64,000 nt of DNA, from assembly GCA_039810085.1 (NCBI GenBank), contig JBDHWG010000021.1:1-64000 (forward strand). Reading direction: 5' to 3'. Positions 1-8,884 of the stretch are shown one piece after another. The first letter of the stretch is position 1; each line of letters starts with the position of its first letter. Made by a program: the position numbers and the translations under genes. Under the pieces are notes generated by a model. It was not told the origin of the DNA. It saw only the letters and a program-made list of their open reading frames with translations, and searched no databases. Source of the DNA: JBDHWG01 sp039810085 (GTDB lineage: Bacteria; Chloroflexota; Anaerolineae; Epilineales; JAHCIE01).

Positions 1-1
1 C

Positions 2-112
2 CGCTTTCGGCGTATTCTGGTGCGCTGGGACAAGAAGCCTGAACACTACATCGCCTTTCTGCACTTCGCCTGCGCCCTCATCGCCCTGCGCGCCGCAGGG
101 TTATTCGGATAG
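2..112 (+). mobile_element. IS5-family transposase, C-terminal end (cut by window edge)
   Basis: An open frame runs in from the window edge and stops at TAG 110-112. Its last 36 residues read RFRRILVRWDKKPEHYIAFL followed by HFACALIALRAAGLFG, the C-terminal signature of IS5-group DDE transposases (the conserved R..LVRWDKK..NY..FLHFAC tail). Only the tail is visible, so it cannot be said whether the element is intact. The bases just after the stop (GGCTCTAAGG, about 113-121) may belong to the element's terminal inverted repeat, but the matching end lies outside the window. Confidence 0.75.
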
Positions 113-142
113 GCTCTAAGGCTGGATTAGCTGCAAGTCGAG

Positions 143-526
143 TTAAGGCTGAACCAGCTGGATGAAGTTGCCGCAGGTATCGTCGAAGATGGCAATGGTG
201 ACCGGCCCCGCAGACATTGGCTCTTGGCGAAACGCGACGCCTAGTTGCGTGAGGCGTCTGTACTCGCCCTGGATGTCGTCGACGTAAAACATCGTCAACG
301 GTATGCCTTGCTCGTACAGAGCGCGCTGGTACGTTTTCGCGGCGGGGTTCGCATTAGGTTCGAGTAGCAACTCGATGTCATCCGGCCCCTCCGGCGAGAC
401 AACTGTCAGCCAACGGTATTCTCCCAACGATACGTCAGTCTTCTTCACGAAGCCCAGGACCTCGGTGTAAAACGCAAGGGCTTTGGCCTGATCGTCCACA
501 AAGACACTGCTCAACTTGATTTGCAT
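143..526 (-). CDS. VOC family protein (glyoxalase/bleomycin-resistance fold)
   Basis: This 127-residue protein has the length and pattern of a single VOC (vicinal oxygen chelate) unit. It opens with a beta strand and FVDDQAKALAFYTEVLGF, the usual start of the first beta-alpha-beta-beta-beta module, has a second module near YVDDIQGEYRRLTQLGV, and ends in a GNFIQLVQP strand. VOC proteins bind a metal or small ligand and include lactoylglutathione lyases, dioxygenases and antibiotic-sequestering proteins. This subgroup (single-domain, PhnB/YaeR-like) is usually unassigned, so no substrate is proposed. It lies 27 bases downstream of the M14 peptidase stop on the same strand. Confidence 0.85.
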   Translation of the reverse strand: MQIKLSSVFVDDQAKALAFYTEVLGFVKKTDVSLGEYRWLTVVSPEGPDDIELLLEPNANPAAKTYQRALYEQGIPLTMFYVDDIQGEYRRLTQLGVAFRQEPMSAGPVTIAIFDDTCGNFIQLVQP

Positions 527-553
527 GGAACCTCCGAAGCATCTAGCGGCCGT

Positions 554-3217
554 TTACTGTGGGCAGGTCTTGCCCCAATCGCGGCTGATAATCGCTAGGT
601 CTACGACATCTATGCGGCCGTTGCTGTCGAGATCGCGGTGGCGAATGTAGCGGGCGTTGCTGCTCGCCACCGGCCAGAGCGCCGACACAAGCGCCATGTC
701 AGCCGCGTCCACCTTGCCGTCGCGGTTCACGTCGCCCTGCAAGACACAGCCGCCCGGGCAGCCGAGCCAGCGCAGCATCGCGTTCAAAAGGCTCTGCCGC
801 GTTGCCGCCCCATCCACGGTCTCCAGCCCCAGCCCCAACACGACCACACGCCGCTTGTCGTCGCCATAGGCAAGGCCGCCGGTCACGCCGTTCGGGTACT
901 GCCACACAGTTGCCGCGCCGTTCGTCGGCGTGAATACGGCCGGCGCCTGGGCGTACGCCAGGTGGTCGCTGCCGGCCAGCGATATGCTCTGCCCGGTCAG
1001 GAAGTCCTGCCCGATGAGAGACGTGTCCGTGGCCGTCCCTGGCGAGGTCACGTGCAGATCGGTGGCAAAGAAGCGGCTCAACGGGCCACCCGACGGCACG
1101 GAGACGCGGTTGCCACTCAGCAGGAGATGCCCACCGCCATCCAGGTAGCCCTCGAGCGCGGCCTGCTGCGCCTCGCTGAGCACGCCGTTCTCGCCGCCAA
1201 GCCAGATAACGATGCCGTAGTCGCGCAGGGTGTTCAGCAGCGGCGATGAGCGGTCGGCGACGCGCCACAGCGTGAATGGCTGGTTCAAGCCATTGAGCGC
1301 CGCCGTCCAGCTTGCCGCAGCGCGTCCTGACGGGTCCGCGTCCACCAGGAGAATGCACGGAAGATGCGTCAGCGCCACAGTAACGTTGCTCGCGGGAGCA
1401 TTCGTCGTCACCTGGCCCGGCGCGTAACCCACCGCCAGCGCGCGGATCGTGTGCGCGCCGGCGGGAACACTCAAAGTGAAGCCTCCGTCGGCAGCTGTAG
1501 TTGCGGCAGTTGCGTCAGGAGAGATGACGACTTGCGCCCCCGGAATGGGAGTCCCCGTCGTCGCATCCACCACTTTGCCGCTAATGGCGCTCGGCGTGTT
1601 ACCCGTGATAGTCAGCCAGGTCGCCCAGACTGGTCCCCAGTGACCAGAAGTGTCCCGCCCACGCAGAAACACCATGTGGCGGCCCGGTGTCAAGCCCGTC
1701 GTTGTTAGGGTTCCCGTCACATTTTCAACAGCGGTGTCGAATTGACCGTCGGTGGCGCTCAGCGGGATACCCGTTCCCGGCGTCCAGGTCGGCTGGTCGA
1801 TGCTTGCCTCAGCGCCGCCCGCAATTCCTGACAGAGCTACTGTGCCGCTGACCGTGGCAGTCACGGTAAAGGAAGTCCCGGCCAGGGCGCTGCCCAGGTT
1901 GCCCGGCACGTTCGTCAGGTCCGGGCCCTGGGTGAGACTATAGGGCGCGCGAGCGATGCGGGCCGCGTAGCGCAGCGCGGGGACGTTCTTGGCGATGATG
2001 CCCGGCACGTCACCGCACGGCTGGAAGAAGTCTGTCCCAACCTCGAACGTATAGGCCGGGACGCCGGTCACGCCGTAAGTCCAGTCGGTCGTGTCACCGC
2101 TCGTATCGTACAGTGTCGTACTGGCCGGACCGGCTGTATAGCCGTTGAACGCGGCGAAGCGACGCCCAATGGCCTGTAACCCGGCATCGTCAGTCGAAGG
2201 CTCGGTAGTATAGCCCCACGGCCAGAGCACGTACTCGCCGTATGAGTGGAGGCTGACGAGCATATCAGGCGTGTCCGTGGGCATGGGAACGCCCTCGACC
2301 CGCCGCGAGGGGATCAGCCCGGCGATGAACTCCTGCAACGCCTGGGTTTCGATTTCCGAGGCCGGACCGACGCCGTGGTACGTCTGAGCGCACGACGAGC
2401 TTGTCGCGCCTGCGCCGCCCCACTGGTAGGAGTGGTTGCGGTTCAGATCGACGCCCGACTGGTTGAACGTGGTCGGCGGATTGGCGCACGTCCCCACCGT
2501 GTTGTTGGTATTCTTGCGCTGGTAGTACCCCTGCTCGGCGACGCGGTGTCCATCCGGGTTCGCCGTGACGATGACGACGATGCGCTGCGTATCGAGGAGC
2601 CACGTCGCATCGGCATCCGTGCCATAGCCCTGAAGCAGCGACCGAGCAAATGCCAGGGCGACTTCCGGTGTCGCCAACTCGCGGGCGTGAATGTTCGCCA
2701 TCAGGAAAAACAGCGCGCGCGGCTCAGCCACAGCGCGGTTGCCCAGGATGAGCGCCTGGAGGCGGTCGCCCGATCCGCGGCTATCCGGGTGCAGACGGAG
2801 CCAGCTCGCGCCGTAATCCACCGGCTCGACAAGCGCCGGGTAGGCGCTGGCGAGCGAGGCCATCTGTGCGTAGAGCGAATCCACGCCGCCGTAACACGCG
2901 GGGTAGGCCGACAGTGGGTGCGCCAGGGCATCCTTGATGTTCACTTCGACCTTTTGACCGGCTTTCGCCAGCTTCTCAGGCGCGTCCGGCGGCGCCGCGA
3001 CCAGGACATACCCCTGCGCCCTGTTGACTTCCCAGACGTCGGACTCGGCCACGATGCGCTGCAACTCGGCCTGCGACGAGTAGTAAATGCGGATCAGGAC
3101 AAAGGGCGGTGGCGCCTGGGGCGTAGGCTTTTGCGCGCTGGCGACAGACGCCAGGACGAGCCACACCGCGAGGACGACGGCGAGCCGGGCCAGGAGACGC
3201 GTGTTTTTGTTTTTCAT
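554..3217 (-). CDS. Secreted M14 zinc carboxypeptidase with regulatory-like and dockerin domains
   Basis: This 887-residue protein is predicted to be exported and to cleave C-terminal residues from peptides. Residues 1-29 form a signal peptide ending ASVASAQ. The M14 catalytic domain spans about 110-420 with zinc ligands His177 and Glu180 (HARE), substrate-binding Asn-Arg near 259-260 (GVDLNRN), the third zinc ligand His324 (LHSYGEY) and catalytic Glu392 (YTFEVG). A carboxypeptidase-regulatory-like beta domain follows (starting ISGKVVDATTG, about 545-610), then a Rossmann-like segment (LRDYGIVIWLGGENG). The C-terminus holds two calcium-binding dockerin-type repeats (GDVNRDGKVDAADMALVSAL and RDLDSNGRIDVVDLAIISRD). 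All catalytic residues are present. A dockerin implies docking to a cohesin partner or surface attachment, but no cohesin is in the window. Its start ATG overlaps the upstream gene by 4 bases. Confidence 0.9.
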   Translation of the reverse strand: MKNKNTRLLARLAVVLAVWLVLASVASAQKPTPQAPPPFVLIRIYYSSQAELQRIVAESDVWEVNRAQGYVLVAAPPDAPEKLAKAGQKVEVNIKDALAHPLSAYPACYGGVDSLYAQMASLASAYPALVEPVDYGASWLRLHPDSRGSGDRLQALILGNRAVAEPRALFFLMANIHARELATPEVALAFARSLLQGYGTDADATWLLDTQRIVVIVTANPDGHRVAEQGYYQRKNTNNTVGTCANPPTTFNQSGVDLNRNHSYQWGGAGATSSSCAQTYHGVGPASEIETQALQEFIAGLIPSRRVEGVPMPTDTPDMLVSLHSYGEYVLWPWGYTTEPSTDDAGLQAIGRRFAAFNGYTAGPASTTLYDTSGDTTDWTYGVTGVPAYTFEVGTDFFQPCGDVPGIIAKNVPALRYAARIARAPYSLTQGPDLTNVPGNLGSALAGTSFTVTATVSGTVALSGIAGGAEASIDQPTWTPGTGIPLSATDGQFDTAVENVTGTLTTTGLTPGRHMVFLRGRDTSGHWGPVWATWLTITGNTPSAISGKVVDATTGTPIPGAQVVISPDATAATTAADGGFTLSVPAGAHTIRALAVGYAPGQVTTNAPASNVTVALTHLPCILLVDADPSGRAAASWTAALNGLNQPFTLWRVADRSSPLLNTLRDYGIVIWLGGENGVLSEAQQAALEGYLDGGGHLLLSGNRVSVPSGGPLSRFFATDLHVTSPGTATDTSLIGQDFLTGQSISLAGSDHLAYAQAPAVFTPTNGAATVWQYPNGVTGGLAYGDDKRRVVVLGLGLETVDGAATRQSLLNAMLRWLGCPGGCVLQGDVNRDGKVDAADMALVSALWPVASSNARYIRHRDLDSNGRIDVVDLAIISRDWGKTCPQ

Positions 3218-4284
3218 GATAGATGTGTCGCGCGAACGAGGCGGGCCACGACGGGCCGATGGTCGGAGCCGCCAGACGCGCCATTGTAGGCGGTGACCGC
3301 CTTGAGGTCGCTAGAATAGAGGACATAGTCGATGCGGATAAGGGGGAAAGGTACACGAATCGAGCCGAGGGGCGCGGCCGGGAACGTATTCCCCAGGCCG
3401 GAACCCGCCTCGCGGTGCGCGTCCTGTAGAGACGCCGTGAGGCGCGCGTAGCCGGCGTTGTGCTCCGACAGGTTCAGATCGCCGAGCACAATCAGCGGCC
3501 CCCGCTCCTGAGCAACGAGGTCAGCGAGCCGCGCGACGGCCACGTCGCGGCGAGTCGGGTCGAAGTCGGCGACGTACGGCCAGCGGCCGCGCCACCTTCC
3601 CCACTTGATGTCGGGGTTGCGTGGGTGAGCATTGTAGACGGTCAGCACCCCATCCGGCGTATCGACGATGGCCCACTGGGCGTAGGAGTTCTCGGGGCCG
3701 AGGGTGAGGACGCGGGCATCGCGGATAGGGTAGCGGCTGTAGAGGCCAAGCCCCTGCGCGCCATTGATCAAGCGGTACGGGTAGTCCGACACGAGCAGCG
3801 GCTGCAAGCGCGTCGCCATCGACGGCGACAGCTCCTGCAGGGCCACCACATCCGGTTCGTTGGTGCGAATATTCTGGGCGATCTGGGCCACATCCGTGTT
3901 GGACACCAGGATGTTATACGTCATGACCGTTAGATCGGCCGGCGCCGCCGGCGTCGAATGCGGCAGGAACAGTGGGGCATAGTAAGCCATGAATGGCGCG
4001 CCGACGAGGAGAGCGACAATGCTGGCAGCGCGGGCGCGCAGGGCGATAGCGGCGAGCAGCAGGGGGATGAGGGGCAAGAGCCACATAAACTCGAAGGTCG
4101 AGACAAGGGAGAGACCATCGGGAACGACGGGCGGCACAAGGGACGCGGCGCGCTGGTGCGCGAATACCGTTGCGGCGACGCGATAGCCCACGAAGAGCAG
4201 CACGTAGCCGACGGCGGCGAGCGTCAGAGCCAGGCGTACAGGATTCTCACGGCCAAGTGAGAAGCGTCGTGCAGCATGCACCAC
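3214..4284 (-). CDS. Membrane-anchored endonuclease/exonuclease/phosphatase (EEP) family protein
   Basis: The first 110 residues contain about three hydrophobic segments (near 15-38, 65-82 and 88-108). A C-terminal EEP domain follows with the family motifs in order: VMTYNI, the metal-binding Glu in VALQELS, NAHPRNP, GDLNLSEHN, RIDYVLYSS and GSDHRPV. This is the DNase I/sphingomyelinase/phosphatase superfamily, which hydrolyses phosphodiesters with a divalent metal. The architecture (N-terminal transmembrane helices, outward-facing EEP domain) is common in bacteria and its substrate is generally unknown. It lies 10 bases downstream of mfd and overlaps the peptidase start by 4 bases, so the three are probably co-transcribed. 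Confidence 0.85.
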   Translation of the reverse strand: MVHAARRFSLGRENPVRLALTLAAVGYVLLFVGYRVAATVFAHQRAASLVPPVVPDGLSLVSTFEFMWLLPLIPLLLAAIALRARAASIVALLVGAPFMAYYAPLFLPHSTPAAPADLTVMTYNILVSNTDVAQIAQNIRTNEPDVVALQELSPSMATRLQPLLVSDYPYRLINGAQGLGLYSRYPIRDARVLTLGPENSYAQWAIVDTPDGVLTVYNAHPRNPDIKWGRWRGRWPYVADFDPTRRDVAVARLADLVAQERGPLIVLGDLNLSEHNAGYARLTASLQDAHREAGSGLGNTFPAAPLGSIRVPFPLIRIDYVLYSSDLKAVTAYNGASGGSDHRPVVARLVRATHLS

Positions 4285-4293
4285 AGGGTTCCC

Positions 4294-7200
4294 TCAATCT
4301 TCGCCCGACGGCGAAGCAGCGGCCTCGCCGCGCGCCACTTTGCCCTGTCGGTGGCGACGGCGGCGCCCCTTCCCATTCTGACTTTCCGCCTCAGCATCCG
4401 CCTGCTGCACCGCCTGGGCCATCTCGTCGGCCACCTGGGCCAGTGTCCCCAGTGTTTCGAGGAGCAGCGGCTGCCAGTCGTTCCGCATGGGAATGCGCAC
4501 CTGGTTGGAGGCCACGCGGCCGACAGGCTCCAGACGGCGCTGGAGCGTCTGCTGAGCGGCGCGCGGAATGCGGTCGGTGCGCAGGATCAAAGACTCGCCT
4601 TCGCGTTGGATGGTGTGAACGCCGGCCCGCTGAGCCATGATTTTCACGCGCAGCAGGTACAGGAGGTTCTGCACCGACTGCGGCGGCGGCCCAAAGCGGT
4701 CTTCAAGCTCGTGGGCAATGCCATCAACCGCCGAGAGGTTGTCGAGTTGCGACATGCGGCGGTACAGGCGGAGGCGCAGACTCTCCTCCGGAACGTAGTT
4801 CTCCGGCAACAGCGCGTCCAGCGGCAGCTCGATGGTGGGCGCAGGCGTGAGTGTGCCGAGCTTGGCGCTGGGTCGAATGGTTTGCGCAGCCGGATCGCCG
4901 TCAGCCTTTAGCTCCGTGATAGCCTGGGCGAGCAAACGCGTATACAGGTCGAAGCCAACGGCGGCAATGTGCCCATGCTGGCGGCTGCCCAGCAGATCAC
5001 CCGCGCCGCGAATCTCCAGGTCGCGCATCGCCAGGCGGAAGCCACCGCCCAGCTCGCCGCTGACCTCCATGATGGCTTCGAGACGCCGCCGCGCCTCGTC
5101 GCTCAATTCCATCGTCTTGTCGTAGAGAAAGTAGGCGTAAGCGCGTTGGGTCGAGCGCCCGACGCGGCCGCGAAGCTGGTAGAGCTGCGCCAGGCCAAAG
5201 CGGTCGGCGCGGTTGACGATGAGCGTGTTAGCGTTCGGGATATCAAGGCCACTCTCGATGATGGAGGTGCAAACCAGCACGTCCACGCGCCCGGCCGCGA
5301 ACTCCAGCATGACGCGCGCCAACTCGCCTTCGTCCATCTGACCGTGAGCCACGGCGATGACGGCTTCCGGAACGAGCCGCTGCAGGTGCTGCGCCACCAG
5401 GTGAATACCCTGGACGCGGTTGTGGACGAAGTACACCTGGCCGCTGCGGTCCATCTCGCGCAGAATGGCCTGGCGAATGACGTTATCGTCGGCCTCGGCG
5501 ACCTGGGTGACAATCGGCAGGCGCTCCTCTGGCGGCGTATCAATCGTCGATAGATCGCGGACGCCGGTGAGGGACATGTGCAGCGTGCGCGGGATGGGCG
5601 TCGCCGTCAGCGTCAGGACGTCCACCTCCTGGCGCATCTGCTTCAAGCGTTCCTTGTGCTGGACGCCAAAGCGCTGCTCCTCGTCGATAATCACCAGACC
5701 AAGGTCCTTGAAGCGGACATCGGAGCTGAGCAGGCGGTGGGTGCCGATGACAATGTCCACCTTGCCTTCGGCCAGCTTCTCGATGATGTCGCGCTGGTCC
5801 CGGTCTGATTGGAGACGGGACAGGCACGCCACAGTCACCGGAAACGCGGCGAGGCGCTGCATGAAGGTATTGTAGTGCTGCTGGGCGAGGATGGTCGTCG
5901 GCACGAGGATGGCGACCTGCTTGCCGTCCATGACCGCCTTGAACGCCGCCCGCAGCGCTACTTCGGTCTTGCCGTAGCCCACGTCCCCGGCGATGAGGCG
6001 GTCCATGGGCTTGGGCCGCTCCATGTCGGCCTTGACCTCCTCGATGACGCGCATCTGGTCTTCGGTCTCGGTATGAGGGAAGCTGGCCTCAAGCTCGGCC
6101 TGCCACGGTGTGTCCGGCGCAAAGGCGTGGCCGCTGACCTGCTCTCGCGCGGCGTAGAGATCAAGTAGCTCTCGCGCCAGTTCCTCGACCGCCCGCTTCG
6201 CTCGCTCCTTGATTTTCTCCCAGTCCGTGCCACCAAGACGGCTGACTTCAGGCGAGGCGTCGCCGACGCCGACGTAGCGCGACACCCGGTCCACCTGGTA
6301 GGTCGGGACGTAGAGTCTGTCGCCGCGCGAGTATTCGACTTCGAGATACTCGCGCTCCGTCCCGGCCACCTCGAGCTTGACCATGCCGACGAAGCGTCCG
6401 ATGCCGTGCTCGATGTGAACAACGTAGTCGCCGGGGCGTAGATCCGCGAAGAACGATTCGGGCGGCGCGGCCTGGCGCTGACGGGCGCGACGACGGCGCG
6501 GCAGCCGCCAGCCGAACAGCTCGCCGTCGGTGAGCAGGGTCAGCTTGAACTGGCCGCCCGCCCCCGAGTCGTCATCACTCCCATTCGAGCGCTGCGGCTG
6601 AAGCGCATTCAGCGCGGCGACGAGCTGCCCACCCGCATCCGTGGGCGGGGCGACAGGCTCCGAGACCCGCCAGCCCTCGCCGAGGACGCCGCGAATGAGC
6701 GTCAAGCTGCGCGGGCTGGGGATGCCCGTCAGCTCCGTAACCGGCTTGAGGTGAACGCCCCACCCCTTGAACAGGTCGGCCAGCCGGTCCGCCTGGCGCG
6801 AGACGAGGACGACCGCCTGGCTAGCATCCGCCCAGTCCATGACCTGCTGCACGGCTTCCCCAAGCTGGCCGCCATAGCGCGGGGAGGCGACGAACATCTC
6901 GGCGATGGCGCGCTCGGTGTCTGTTCGAGTCGGCCCCGCATCGTCATTCGGCGCGGTTGTCGCGGTCGGCTCAAGAATGCCACCCCGCTCCGCGCCAGCC
7001 GCGGGCACTTCCTCGAGCGCGACCGCGGAGCGCGCCAGAAGCCCGACCTGGATGTCGCCCCAGGCAACTACTGGGTTGGCGTCCCAATGCAGCGGCAGCT
7101 CGCCCGCGCGAATCTGGCCGTCCCGCAGCGTCTCGGCCTGCGCGCCGACCTCCGGCCCGACGGTCGCAATCTCCTGCCAGTCGTCGAGCAGAATCCAGGC

Positions 7201-8205
7201 GTTGGGCGGCAGGTAGTCCAGGAGCGTTGCAGGCATTGGGTGCAGGTAGGGCAAATAAAACTCGATGTCGCGCACCGGCACACCCGCTTGTAGCCCCTCG
7301 ATCTCGCGCGCGAATTGCGCCTGGGCCAGCGGGTGGAGGTTGCTCAGATCGAGGTCGAGGCGGTCGGCAACGGCCAGGCCGCGACCGGCGAGGGCCTCGG
7401 CAGCCGGCGCAATAACCACCTCGTTCAAGGTCTCGGCGCTGCGCTGGGTTGCCGGGTCGAAGCGACGCAGGGACTCGATCTCGTCACCAAAGAACTCGAT
7501 GCGGACCGGATTTGTGCTCGTTGTGGGATAGATGTCGACGATGCCACCACGGTGGCTAATCGTACCCGGCGCTTCGACAACGGCGACCATCTCGTAGCCA
7601 ATCGCACTGAGCCGCTCCAACAGTCGCGCCAGGTCCATCTGCCGTCCCTGGCGCAGATGAACCAGGGACTTGTCAAGCTCCGACGGCGTCAGCGTCCGCG
7701 TCAGTAGACCGCGCACGGATGTCACAACAATCGGCCACGGCGATTCGCCATTCTCGGCCGCGCCCAGGTAGCCGCTCGCCTGAGGTTCGGACGGCTGCGG
7801 CGCTGCGTCCGATGCGGTGTCCGCCGGCTTCCATAAACGCGTGAGGGTCATCAGCGTGTCCAGGCGCTGGCGGCGGGTTTCGAGGTCCCAGGGGATGCGC
7901 TCGTAGGGCAGAGCGTCGGGGGCGGGGAAGCGCAGGATATCGCTGTCCTGTCGAACAAAGGCGCGCACGTGCTGGGCCAGCTGATGCGCCCGGTCCGGGT
8001 GCGCCGTCAACAGCAGGATGGGCGCTTTTAGATCGCGCAGCAGAGCGGCGGCCAACACGGGACGCGCCGTCTCCAGCGCCGCTACCTTCAAGGGGCTGGA
8101 CCGCTCCGGACTGGCCCGGTACGCGCGCAGCCCTTTGACGAGCGTGCGGTAGCCCGGCGTCGTGCGCACGAAGTTTGTCAGACCCGATAGAACAATCTCG
8201 CTCAT
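4294..8205 (-). CDS. mfd: Transcription-repair coupling factor Mfd
   Basis: Mfd is the ATP-dependent translocase that pushes stalled RNA polymerase off damaged templates and recruits UvrA. The 1303 residues show the full architecture: UvrB-like N-terminal modules, a CarD-like RNA-polymerase-interacting domain (FADLRPGDYVVHIEHGIGRF, about 590-655), RecG-like helicase motor with Walker A GDVGYGKTE near 742, DEEQ box near 841 (VIIDEEQRFGVQHKE), LTATPIPRT, the translocation-motif region with QLRGRVGR, and a TRCF C-terminal domain near 1135-1220 (LPLDALLPENYVPEESLRLR). It is longer than the E. coli protein (about 1150), with extra length in the N-terminal half and a charged tail. The start ATG is preceded by GAGGCGAG. 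A probable promoter lies between it and pth. Confidence 0.97.
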   Translation of the reverse strand: MSEIVLSGLTNFVRTTPGYRTLVKGLRAYRASPERSSPLKVAALETARPVLAAALLRDLKAPILLLTAHPDRAHQLAQHVRAFVRQDSDILRFPAPDALPYERIPWDLETRRQRLDTLMTLTRLWKPADTASDAAPQPSEPQASGYLGAAENGESPWPIVVTSVRGLLTRTLTPSELDKSLVHLRQGRQMDLARLLERLSAIGYEMVAVVEAPGTISHRGGIVDIYPTTSTNPVRIEFFGDEIESLRRFDPATQRSAETLNEVVIAPAAEALAGRGLAVADRLDLDLSNLHPLAQAQFAREIEGLQAGVPVRDIEFYLPYLHPMPATLLDYLPPNAWILLDDWQEIATVGPEVGAQAETLRDGQIRAGELPLHWDANPVVAWGDIQVGLLARSAVALEEVPAAGAERGGILEPTATTAPNDDAGPTRTDTERAIAEMFVASPRYGGQLGEAVQQVMDWADASQAVVLVSRQADRLADLFKGWGVHLKPVTELTGIPSPRSLTLIRGVLGEGWRVSEPVAPPTDAGGQLVAALNALQPQRSNGSDDDSGAGGQFKLTLLTDGELFGWRLPRRRRARQRQAAPPESFFADLRPGDYVVHIEHGIGRFVGMVKLEVAGTEREYLEVEYSRGDRLYVPTYQVDRVSRYVGVGDASPEVSRLGGTDWEKIKERAKRAVEELARELLDLYAAREQVSGHAFAPDTPWQAELEASFPHTETEDQMRVIEEVKADMERPKPMDRLIAGDVGYGKTEVALRAAFKAVMDGKQVAILVPTTILAQQHYNTFMQRLAAFPVTVACLSRLQSDRDQRDIIEKLAEGKVDIVIGTHRLLSSDVRFKDLGLVIIDEEQRFGVQHKERLKQMRQEVDVLTLTATPIPRTLHMSLTGVRDLSTIDTPPEERLPIVTQVAEADDNVIRQAILREMDRSGQVYFVHNRVQGIHLVAQHLQRLVPEAVIAVAHGQMDEGELARVMLEFAAGRVDVLVCTSIIESGLDIPNANTLIVNRADRFGLAQLYQLRGRVGRSTQRAYAYFLYDKTMELSDEARRRLEAIMEVSGELGGGFRLAMRDLEIRGAGDLLGSRQHGHIAAVGFDLYTRLLAQAITELKADGDPAAQTIRPSAKLGTLTPAPTIELPLDALLPENYVPEESLRLRLYRRMSQLDNLSAVDGIAHELEDRFGPPPQSVQNLLYLLRVKIMAQRAGVHTIQREGESLILRTDRIPRAAQQTLQRRLEPVGRVASNQVRIPMRNDWQPLLLETLGTLAQVADEMAQAVQQADAEAESQNGKGRRRRHRQGKVARGEAAASPSGED

Positions 8206-8230
8206 CGTCTCGCCTCACAAGAGTCTGTAA

Positions 8231-8259
8231 AGTGTAGCACAGACAATGTGGAGCGGCAA
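8231..8259 (-). promoter_or_regulatory. Probable sigma-70-type promoter for mfd
   Basis: On the minus strand TTGCCG (8254-8259) and TACACT (8231-8236) are separated by exactly 17 bases, in the 67-base gap between pth and mfd. The -10 is preceded by TGTGC. The predicted leader is short, about 20 bases. The same -35 hexamer recurs upstream of two other genes here. Confidence 0.45.
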
Positions 8260-8272
8260 AGGACTGTGTCGC

Positions 8273-8851
8273 TCAGGCGTTCGCATTGAAGCGGTTCATG
8301 GCGGTCAAAATCCCCTCGGTCAGCCACGTCTCGGCCGCCAGCGCGGCCCGCTCGACCAGGGACGGCGCCATCGCCGCCTCGTCTTTCGTCCACGGAGCCA
8401 GGACGTGGTCAGCCGCTTCCCAACCACTCGGCGGACGGCCAACGCCCACACGCAGGCGGGCGAACTGCTGGCTGCCAAGCGCCTGGATGATGGAGCGCAT
8501 GCCGCGATGCCCGCCAGCGCCGCCCTCGGCGCGCAGTCTGAGCGTGTCAAAGGGGATGTCGATCTCGTCGTAAACCACCAGGAGGCGTTCGAGGGGAATT
8601 TTGTAGAAGCGCATGAGAGGCCCAACCGCCTCCCCGCTGAGGTTCATGTAGGTCAGGGGCTTCGCCAGAACAACGCGCTGGTCACGCAGCGTTCCCGTCG
8701 CGACCCGCGCCTTGAACTGCAGGCGGTCGAAGGACAGACGGTGTTGCGCAGCCAACTTTTCCACCACCATCCAGCCGATATTATGCCGGGTGTTGGCGTA
8801 TTGGGGGCCGGGGTTGCCGAGGCCGACAATCAGGGACATGTCCGTCGCCAT
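8273..8851 (-). CDS. pth: Peptidyl-tRNA hydrolase
   Basis: Pth cleaves the ester bond of peptidyl-tRNAs released by stalled ribosomes and recycles the tRNA. The 192-residue length is typical. The signature motifs are all present: LIVGLGNPGPQYANTRHNIG with catalytic His, LAKPLTYMNLSG with the conserved Asn, VVYDEIDIP with the catalytic Asp, and GGAGGHRGMRSII. The first Met (8851) and an internal Met (MSLIVG, 12 bases later) are both possible starts. The second fits the usual family N-terminus. It sits between a surface protein gene and mfd on the same strand. Confidence 0.96.
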   Translation of the reverse strand: MATDMSLIVGLGNPGPQYANTRHNIGWMVVEKLAAQHRLSFDRLQFKARVATGTLRDQRVVLAKPLTYMNLSGEAVGPLMRFYKIPLERLLVVYDEIDIPFDTLRLRAEGGAGGHRGMRSIIQALGSQQFARLRVGVGRPPSGWEAADHVLAPWTKDEAAMAPSLVERAALAAETWLTEGILTAMNRFNANA

Positions 8852-8884
8852 GACGCGCGCTCTACGAAAGAAGATTGCGCCGCC

